Positions 30,426-35,131 of a stretch of DNA of 35,131 bases are shown one piece after another. Under the pieces are notes generated by a model. It did not search any database and had not been told where the DNA came from. It saw nothing but the letters and a program-made list of their open reading frames with translations. Both the position numbers and the translations under genes were made by a program. The stretch is from positions 1-35,131 of the forward strand of contig JALCOX010000013.1 in assembly GCA_022649925.1 (NCBI GenBank), read 5' to 3'. Origin of the DNA: Bifidobacteriaceae bacterium. Lineage in GTDB: Bacteria; Actinomycetota; Actinomycetes; Actinomycetales; Bifidobacteriaceae. Position 1 is the first letter of the stretch. Each line of letters starts with the position of its first letter.

Positions 30426-30932
30426 ATGGCATCAATCGGCGCACATAAACTCCCAGTCCCTGCATCCTCAGCAGACCCCAACATCCCCTCCGACCTGACA
30501 AAACTCGCCACCGCAGTAGACTCTGCCCTAACGAGTGTCGCCTCTACGGCCGCATCCGATACCAAATCCGTGCGGGATTCTCTATCCCAGACGGGCACGT
30601 TGACCCCAGTCAGTGGCTGGAAGGCCTATCAGCCGATGAACGCACAGGTTCTGGGCAAGCGGTGTTTTTTGGCTGGTGCTGTGCAACGAACGAGTGCCAC
30701 ATTCACTGCAACTGCGTGGGATCCCAAGGACGTCGCCAAGGTCAGTCCTGCGCCCACGCAACGCTTCGATTTTGCTGTTCCAACAAACGCTCCAGGGTCG
30801 AACGGCATCGCCAATATTAGGATTGGTACGGACGGAGTCGTGTATGTGATGAATACTCACTCGGACAAGATGGAAATTACCCAAAATGAGTCCTGGTTCA
30901 GCCTCGCAGGAATCAATTATCAGATCAAATAG
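30426..30932 (+). CDS. Receptor-binding tail protein, expressed version
   Basis: This 168-residue protein has a constant N-terminus (1-50, mostly helical, PSDLTKLATAVDSALTSVAS) that would attach to the tail tip. The recombination-site-encoded residues DSLSQT (51-56) follow, then a beta-rich variable C-terminus (57-168) ending NESWFSLAGINYQIK. The C-terminus shares a layout with the silent cassette on the other strand (NIRIGTDGVVYV versus NIQINPDGTITV; both end in an aromatic-rich strand). AAAGG precedes the ATG by about 9 bases. It is called a receptor-binding protein from position and from the inversion system built into it. Confidence 0.82.
   Translation: MASIGAHKLPVPASSADPNIPSDLTKLATAVDSALTSVASTAASDTKSVRDSLSQTGTLTPVSGWKAYQPMNAQVLGKRCFLAGAVQRTSATFTATAWDPKDVAKVSPAPTQRFDFAVPTNAPGSNGIANIRIGTDGVVYVMNTHSDKMEITQNESWFSLAGINYQIK
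30575..30593 (+). repeat. Left inversion site
   Basis: GGATTCTCTATCCCAGACG. It includes the dyad GGAT-TCTCT-ATCC (GGGAT/ATCCC with the flanking base), which suits two recombinase half-sites around a short crossover. It encodes DSLSQT within the receptor-binding gene. Confidence 0.9.
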
Positions 30933-30939
30933 CCGATGG

Positions 30940-31293
30940 TCAGTTGATACTCCACCATGCGCCATCGAGAACAATATACGGGTTGGCAGTAGAGCTTGTT
31001 CCACCAGGCTCGCCTTTGACAGTAATAGTTCCGTCAGGGTTGATCTGGATGTTCGCTCGGTTTGCTGACGACCCGTTTACTGTTACGTACGTGGCTTCAC
31101 TAGGTCGGTAACCCGTGGGTATCGTGCCGAACGGTTTCTCACCGTTTTTCACGGTGCCACTACCTTTTCGATGGGATACACCGCGTGCAAAAACAATGTT
31201 GCCCATCCGCATGATTGCAGGCGCGTGACCAAACGACTCAGCCTGGTAATTGCTGCCGTAACCGATAGTTTTCCACGTCTGGGATAGAGAATC
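30940..31293 (-). pseudogene. Silent alternative C-terminus of the receptor-binding protein
   Basis: This promoterless, startless frame of 117 codons opens at DSLSQTWKTIGYG, immediately after an in-frame TAG that lies at the inversion site, and ends DGAWWSIN. It is not a decayed gene: after inversion it would be fused in frame to residues 1-50 of the tail protein, producing a 167-residue variant. An internal ATG at 31212 can mislead gene callers. The domain is beta-rich and shares spacing with the expressed C-terminus but little identity, consistent with a different receptor specificity. Confidence 0.88.
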
Positions 31294-31294
31294 C
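31276..31294 (-). repeat. Right inversion site
   Basis: Exact reverse complement of 30575-30593. On the minus strand it encodes the same DSLSQT at the head of the silent cassette. Its last base on the plus strand is also part of the recombinase stop codon. Confidence 0.9.
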
Positions 31295-32154
31295 TATCCG
31301 GTGATGAGAGCATTAAATTTTCTCTGAGCCTCAGTGATCACGCTCAGATCGGGGTGCAGATAGTGGGCAGCCGTGGTCTCGATACTGGCGTGGCCGAGAC
31401 AACGAGATACGACACTGATATCAACCCCAGATTTGAGTGCGAGCGTGGCCCACGTATGACGCAGAGACTCAGGTGGAACATACGGCAATTTGTGTATCTG
31501 ACACCATGTCTTATAACGTCTGGCAACCTGCGGCGGTGTGAGTGTTCCAGTGAGTCTGCCCCTCTGATGCTGTTTGAGCTGTTTTAATCGTTTTCGCGCA
31601 TAGGCAGGCAATATGAGGTCACGTCGGCTGAGTGTGGTTTTGGGTGGCACGATGGCCTCGTGCCCGTTAATCCATTGGATTCCCCGTTCGATGCGCACGA
31701 TCCCACTGCGTAGATTCATATCCTGCCACTCCAGTCCCATCGCCTCCTCAGGACGTAAACCCAGACTCACACTCACGATTACCCATGCCTCGAGATTCCA
31801 CCCCCAGCAGCCACGCAGGAGCGCACGTACCCCATTTGTGTCAAGCACAGGTGCCTCGTAATGCGGCACCTGCGGAAGATCGATCAATAACGCAGTTACA
31901 TCTGTACTGGTAATACCCTCACGCCGTGCCCGTCGTAGCATCGCGCGTATCAGCGCCCACGCTTTCCGGGCAGCCCCCGGTCGCTCAATCCCGTCCAACC
32001 ACGACTGCACCGCCTGCGAGTCGACCGCATCCATATCCAACGAGGCTAGTGGCACACAATGCAACCTCCATGCACTCTCATACCCAATCCTCGTACACTC
32101 ACGCAATCGTGAACACGAGTCGTAATAATGCAGCCAGTAATCACTCAATAACAT
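31294..32154 (-). CDS. Tyrosine recombinase, tail-protein invertase (Rin-like)
   Basis: This 286-residue recombinase has an N-terminal core-binding domain (1-90) and a catalytic domain with Arg134 (GLRPEEA), Lys172 (PPKTT), Arg232 (ESLRHT), His255 (GHAS) and Tyr265 (AAHYLHP). The first His of the usual HxxR box is Glu229 here. Its stop codon touches the right inversion site, and it lies inside the tail-lysis region far from the attachment site, so inversion of the tail cassette is its likely task. ATG 32154 has GGAG five bases upstream; a longer frame to 32229 lacks a ribosome site. Confidence 0.9.
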   Translation of the reverse strand: MLLSDYWLHYYDSCSRLRECTRIGYESAWRLHCVPLASLDMDAVDSQAVQSWLDGIERPGAARKAWALIRAMLRRARREGITSTDVTALLIDLPQVPHYEAPVLDTNGVRALLRGCWGWNLEAWVIVSVSLGLRPEEAMGLEWQDMNLRSGIVRIERGIQWINGHEAIVPPKTTLSRRDLILPAYARKRLKQLKQHQRGRLTGTLTPPQVARRYKTWCQIHKLPYVPPESLRHTWATLALKSGVDISVVSRCLGHASIETTAAHYLHPDLSVITEAQRKFNALITG

Positions 32155-32247
32155 TTCCACTCCATTCCGCGCGGGACAATCCCACACGAAACACCACCAT
32201 CCCACCCGTAATCGCGTGCGGGATTTCAAATTACACAGGGAGACTCA

Positions 32248-32664
32248 ATGCAACATATCCTCAGCGAGATTATTAGTGGCATGGGCGGCGGCGGAGTCCT
32301 CATAGCCGCGATTGGCCTCGTTCTCAAACTCGCCCCAGGATTGTGGCAGAGAGCCGCCGACTCCCTCTTGAACACTGTGGATTTCAGCAAGCTGGATGCC
32401 GACTCGCAGGCCAGAAAACTCTACGAGACGGTCTCGCAGGAGGAGGACTATCACACCAAATTTGATCACCGTCTCGACGAGGTGCAAAAGGACCAGATCA
32501 AACCCGTCATCATGCAACTGATCTCACTGCCCGGCGACCATAGCCACGAGGTTGCATACGAAATGGACAAATTGGAGGATCTGGGCGCGGACTGTTGGAT
32601 CATGCCCGTCGCCAGAGACTACATCGCAGACCACTCACACAAACCAACCACTGAGGAGAAATAA
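32248..32664 (+). CDS. Lysis-region membrane protein
   Basis: This 138-residue protein has one N-terminal hydrophobic helix (about 12-30, MGGGGVLIAAIGLVLKLAPGL) followed by a long charged, helical, His-containing soluble part. It lies directly upstream of the holin and may be an accessory holin, an anti-holin or a tail-chaperone-like protein. AGGGAG precedes the ATG. No family recognised. Confidence 0.65.
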   Translation: MQHILSEIISGMGGGGVLIAAIGLVLKLAPGLWQRAADSLLNTVDFSKLDADSQARKLYETVSQEEDYHTKFDHRLDEVQKDQIKPVIMQLISLPGDHSHEVAYEMDKLEDLGADCWIMPVARDYIADHSHKPTTEEK

Positions 32665-32667
32665 CTA

Positions 32668-33102
32668 ATGGCTACACATGCCGAAACCAAATCACTCAAC
32701 CTGCCAGACGCAGGCACTATCGCCCGTACAGCAGTCCTCGGACTCGCTATCATCAACCAAATCCTCACCGCCACCGGACATTCCGTTCTACCGTTCAGCG
32801 ACGAGGCGGTCACCAATACGATCACCACCGTGTTCACCGGTGCCGCCGCGCTCGCGGCCTGGTGGAAGAACAATAATTTCACCAAAGCGGCACGTGAAGG
32901 CTCACAGGTCACCAAGGCATTGAAAGCAGTGCCCGCGGCTGAAGCTACTGACATCGCGGCTAACGTTTCCGAGGGTGCGGAGCAGGAGGGTGATGACCTC
33001 ACCGACGCAGGCCTAGATCCTGAGTTGGATGAATCCCCTGACCGAATCGAAACACAGGAGGAATCTGCTGAGGAGATTTCTGTTGAGGGTGGTGAGGCTT
33101 AA
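32668..33102 (+). CDS. Holin (SPP1-type, phage_holin_1)
   Basis: This 144-residue protein contains two hydrophobic segments (about 19-35 and 49-66) in the pattern ARTAVLGLAIINQILTATG, then FSDEAVTNTITTVFTGAAALAAWWKNN, the signature of SPP1-family holins. The C-terminal 60 residues are a strongly acidic tail. It would form membrane lesions that release the endolysin. The endolysin start overlaps its stop by one base (TAATG). Confidence 0.9.
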   Translation: MATHAETKSLNLPDAGTIARTAVLGLAIINQILTATGHSVLPFSDEAVTNTITTVFTGAAALAAWWKNNNFTKAAREGSQVTKALKAVPAAEATDIAANVSEGAEQEGDDLTDAGLDPELDESPDRIETQEESAEEISVEGGEA

Positions 33103-33842
33103 TGGCGATGCGCACGACTGGTGAGGCACTAGCAGTGGCTAACACTGTCACTGTGGGATACGGGGGATTGTGTCTGGCGTTTGTTCAGCATTGTTACGCG
33201 GCGAGTGCTCGGTATGGGTCAGCCATCGCCGCGTGGAACGCGAGCCAACACAAACACTACTGCAGCTCCACATCCTCTATCCCGGTGGGTGCTCCCATTT
33301 ATTTCAGTCCCCACGGTAGTCCCTACGGGCATATTGCTGTTTACGCGGGTAGCGGCCGAATGCGGACTACGAATTCAGCGACCGGGCGCGTGAGTACTAA
33401 TAGCGTCGCCAGCTGGGAGGCTGTAGGCTATCGACTCCTCGGCTGGACCAGTGATATTGAAGGCCAGATCATTCCTAATCTAGAAAAGAGTTCACCTATG
33501 ACATTATCAAACAAAGACATCAAAGCAATCGCGCACGCGGTTGTCTACTACGGCATTAATGATGTACCGGGAACCAAGCACGAAACCCTACGCACCAAAG
33601 TGGCATGGGCTCACAGGAACACGGATTTGATCCGTTCCACCCTCAAAACTCTGACTCCCGCAGCTATCGCTAAAGCGGTGTGGGAGTACGGCATCAACGA
33701 TGTAAAAGGCACTCTCCACGAAAAAGCCAAAACGAAACTCGCGTGGGGACACCACAACACGGACCTGCTTCGTGACCAAGACACCGCTCTCACCAAACGA
33801 CTCGACACCATCGAAGCTAAACTCGACAAGCTCACCAAATAG
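33102..33842 (+). CDS. Endolysin with CHAP-like domain and two C-terminal repeats
   Basis: This 246-residue protein has an N-terminal CHAP/NlpC-type amidase or peptidase domain with Cys24 (YGGLCLAFVQ) and His77 (YGHIAVYAG), as expected for a thiol hydrolase cutting peptidoglycan. After a linker come two copies of a roughly 40-residue module (IAHAVVYYGINDVPGTKHETLRTK, then IAKAVWEYGINDVKGTLHEKAKTK), each ending in an xHxNTDL segment. These are probably the wall-binding part. A charged helix ends the protein. It has no signal peptide, in line with release through the holin. Confidence 0.9.
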   Translation: MAMRTTGEALAVANTVTVGYGGLCLAFVQHCYAASARYGSAIAAWNASQHKHYCSSTSSIPVGAPIYFSPHGSPYGHIAVYAGSGRMRTTNSATGRVSTNSVASWEAVGYRLLGWTSDIEGQIIPNLEKSSPMTLSNKDIKAIAHAVVYYGINDVPGTKHETLRTKVAWAHRNTDLIRSTLKTLTPAAIAKAVWEYGINDVKGTLHEKAKTKLAWGHHNTDLLRDQDTALTKRLDTIEAKLDKLTK

Positions 33843-33853
33843 AACGGGAGACG

Positions 33854-34114
33854 ATGAAGCAGACATTAGCAGACACTATCCCGCTCATGCAGAGCGCGGA
33901 TTACCAGGATCGGTTCAGAGCGGAATATGAGCAGCTGACGATCCGCGCTAAGAAGCTCGAGTTCATGATTGGCCGTTACGAGCGCAACGAACTCGACTTC
34001 ACGCCCAAGACTCCCTTGCCTCTCCTCCGCGCGCAGTTCTCGAGCATGGCCACCTACCTCGACGTGCTCGACTATCGCGCAGAGATCGAAGGCATCAACC
34101 TCAACGCCTCCTGA
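33854..34114 (+). CDS. crAss001_48-like small protein
   Basis: This 86-residue protein matches a small phage family named after crAss001 gp48: YQDRFRAEYEQLTIRAKKLEFMI, then LDFTPKTPLPLLRAQFSSMATYLDVLDYRAEIEGI. The function is unknown, although the family is widespread in gut phages. It follows the endolysin by 11 bp and ends the late operon. GGGAGACG precedes the ATG. Confidence 0.75.
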   Translation: MKQTLADTIPLMQSADYQDRFRAEYEQLTIRAKKLEFMIGRYERNELDFTPKTPLPLLRAQFSSMATYLDVLDYRAEIEGINLNAS

Positions 34115-34171
34115 TCGATTCTGCCGAAGGTTCACTCCTACAGGAAATTCTTACACCCGATTGTTATACAT

Positions 34172-34213
34172 ATTGCCCCGTCTCTCACACACGAGAGACG
34201 GGGCAATTTTTTT
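34172..34213 (+). terminator. Strong intrinsic terminator, end of late operon
   Basis: ATTGCCCCGTCTCTC (34172-34186) pairs perfectly over 15 bp with GAGAGACGGGGCAAT (34193-34207) around ACACAC, with seven T residues at its end. It is the strongest terminator in the window. Confidence 0.93.
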
Positions 34214-34267
34214 ATCAATATCATTCCGATATGCTTAGAAAGCAACACCAGAGCACTAGGAGAGAAA

Positions 34268-34576
34268 ATGATTCATGATAAATCAATCAAAGAATTCGAC
34301 AATATTAATTCGTTCTTGTCGACGCTTTCAGGCCCAAAGTCGCAGATAGACATCGCCTTTGGATTCCAAGATACAGATAATTCATGGAAAAAACTTGACT
34401 CCTATCGCCTGATTTGGATTGGGGACATTGAGAACTCGAAAGCTCTCGGCCCTCTGATTGCAGAAAACATTCGTACAGGAATCGTCTATGAAATTATCGA
34501 AGAGGCGTCTTACCCTCAAGTCCGCGCAATAACCGACGATTGGATCGACGCCTCTGACAGGGAAGCACACGATTGA
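34268..34576 (+). CDS. Right-end moron, unknown acidic protein
   Basis: This 102-residue acidic protein (IKEFDNINSFLSTLSGPKSQ, SYRLIWIGDIENSKALGPLI) is unlike anything I recognise. It lies after the late terminator and next to attR, so it needs its own promoter (a TATGCT hexamer near 34229 is a weak -10 candidate) and could be expressed from the lysogen. It is visibly more AT-rich than the late genes. AGGAGAG lies 5 bases before the ATG. A lysogenic-conversion or anti-phage role would fit the position, without direct evidence. Confidence 0.7.
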   Translation: MIHDKSIKEFDNINSFLSTLSGPKSQIDIAFGFQDTDNSWKKLDSYRLIWIGDIENSKALGPLIAENIRTGIVYEIIEEASYPQVRAITDDWIDASDREAHD

Positions 34577-34577
34577 T

Positions 34578-34599
34578 TTTTGAGCGCATTTTGAGCGCA
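34578..34599 (+). other. Putative integrase arm-type sites, right end
   Basis: Two contiguous TTTTGAGCGCA units (34578-34588, 34589-34599) match, in orientation and spacing, the pair at 173-194. In the circular phage the two pairs would lie on either side of the attachment core. Confidence 0.55.
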
Positions 34600-34604
34600 A
34601 AACT

Positions 34605-34730
34605 TCAAAAATGAGTGAAACCGAGTCGAATTGGAAAGTATCGAAAAGTCAATATTTGCAATGCCTCAAGTAATATTGTCTTAGTGCCACTGAGACCCGT
34701 TTTAGGGTTCGAGTCTCTCATCGCCCACCT
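34605..34730. repeat. Right copy of the attachment repeat (attR)
   Basis: Perfect copy of window 1-126. Phage sequence is on its left and host sequence on its right. The tRNA-3'-end-like part is at its right edge (about 34706-34729), where the chromosome resumes. Confidence 0.85.
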
Positions 34731-34845
34731 CGCTCTCAAAGCGGCCGTCTGCTACAGCCGCCGATCGAGCACGACAGAATTTCTTACGTCGCACAAATTC
34801 CTCACGACGCAAGGCAGTAAGAAGAAGCCTATTCAGGCAGCGAGC
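34731..34845. other. Host intergenic region
   Basis: Between attR and the host gene there is no credible coding frame. A short GC-rich inverted repeat (GCGGC at about 34740, GCCGC at about 34758) might be the terminator of the tRNA whose 3' end the phage carries, but it lacks a T-run. Confidence 0.4.
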
Positions 34846-35131
34846 TCAGCGCTCCTGGCGACCCTTACCAAAAGACACCAGACGAACGCCATTCCAATTC
34901 TCGCTGACCGTGACCGGAGTCGTTACGTTCATCCCGGCGTTTTTCGCAGCATTTTGAATGGTAAAGGAGCTCGCAGCACCGTCACGACCTGGCTTGGGCG
35001 TGACAATCCAGAAAGGTGCATCCTCGCCACGTGTGGCCTCGGCGTCGACAATGGTATCGGCGAGTTCGTCCTCGTCGTCACCGTCACGCCACCACAGCAC
35101 AACGCCATCCGCGACGCCGTCATAATCTTCG
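34846..35131 (-). CDS. Host DUF3052 protein, 3' part (cut by window edge)
   Basis: This frame is open to the right edge, so the N-terminus is missing. The visible residues (YDGVADGVVLWWRDGDDEDE, then FWIVTPKPGRDG, AAKNAGM and NWNGVRLV) follow the pattern of actinobacterial DUF3052 proteins (LWWRD, W-LLTPK-GR-G, AGL, W-GTRL). Function is not established. It is the main evidence for an actinobacterial host and marks the chromosomal side of attR. Confidence 0.8.
   Translation of the reverse strand, partial: EDYDGVADGVVLWWRDGDDEDELADTIVDAEATRGEDAPFWIVTPKPGRDGAASSFTIQNAAKNAGMNVTTPVTVSENWNGVRLVSFGKGRQER

Larger units (their letters stand above)
30575..31294. other. Invertible DNA segment controlling the receptor-binding protein
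   Basis: This 720-bp segment is bounded by perfect 19-bp inverted repeats and holds two convergent C-terminal coding cassettes whose stops are 7 bp apart. Inversion exchanges which cassette is joined to the promoter-proximal N-terminal codons. Reading frames match on both junctions (GAT TCT CTA TCC CAG ACG), so both orientations give a complete protein. The adjacent recombinase is the presumed catalyst. Confidence 0.9.

Noticed and set aside
30940-31212. Independent minus-strand gene starting at ATG 31212
   Set aside because: The open frame continues upstream to the inversion site with the same DSLSQT codons as the tail gene and has no ribosome site at that ATG, so it is a silent cassette.
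31294-32154. Second recombinase as the remnant of another integrated element
   Set aside because: No second attachment repeats surround it. It is intact and ends exactly at an inverted repeat embedded in the tail gene, which is better explained as an invertase.

Overview
This window is an almost complete temperate siphovirus prophage (about 34.6 kb) plus roughly 0.4 kb of flanking chromosome on the right. The host is most likely a bifidobacterium or a close relative. The evidence is the fairly high GC content, the right-flank host gene (34846 to the edge, minus strand), which reads as the actinobacterial DUF3052 family, a tRNA-3'-end-like sequence at the attachment site, and a receptor-binding-protein inversion module of a kind reported from bifidobacterial prophages. 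Genus assignment is inference.

Layout. (1) Ends: a 126-bp perfect direct repeat at 1-126 and 34605-34730 carries the attachment core. Tandem 11-bp TTTTGAGCRCA boxes (173-194 and 34578-34599) flank it on both sides like integrase arm sites. (2) Lysogeny module, minus strand, 153-3012: tyrosine integrase, a secreted lipoprotein resembling superinfection-exclusion proteins in position and form, an ImmA-type metallopeptidase and a short HTH repressor. (3) Divergent immunity switch, 3012-3114: four GTTCGAAY-like boxes sit on two promoters whose transcripts appear leaderless. (4) Early rightward operon, 3097-11605: Cro-like regulator, winged-helix and MerR-like (Xis) proteins, small unknowns, a RecE-like exonuclease with a Bet/RecT annealase, SSB, a RusA resolvase, zinc-ribbon microproteins, and a replication initiator whose linker-coding DNA carries 11-bp-phased GTCACA repeats that look like the phage origin.

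(5) Packaging and head, 11793-20783: head-fibre-like protein, small terminase, an antisense membrane-protein moron, a DUF4417 protein, two adjacent proteins sharing an N-terminal MGGRG tag (one with a metalloprotease HEIGH motif), a small acidic protein, large terminase, portal, minor head protein, scaffold and major capsid. (6) Connector and tail, 20859-30932: neck and tail-completion genes, a major tail protein with two Ig-like domains, tail-assembly chaperones with a -1 slippery site CCCAAAA, tape measure, distal tail proteins and a receptor-binding protein (RBP).

(7) RBP inversion switch, 30575-32154: the RBP C-terminus and a silent, oppositely oriented alternative C-terminus lie between perfect 19-bp inverted repeats. 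A dedicated second tyrosine recombinase ends exactly at the right repeat. Inversion would join the constant 50 N-terminal residues in frame to the other C-terminus, giving 168- or 167-residue versions. (8) Lysis and right end, 32248-34576: membrane protein, SPP1-type holin, cysteine/histidine endolysin with two C-terminal repeats, a crAss001_48-like small protein, a strong terminator, then an AT-rich moron next to attR.

The main structural, replication, lysis and lysogeny genes all appear intact, so the prophage could plausibly be inducible. The most interesting elements are the binary RBP switch, the MGGRG cassette between the terminase genes, the phased iterons inside the initiator gene, and an attachment-site layout suggesting the left edge is an attP-type or tandem junction rather than an ordinary attL.
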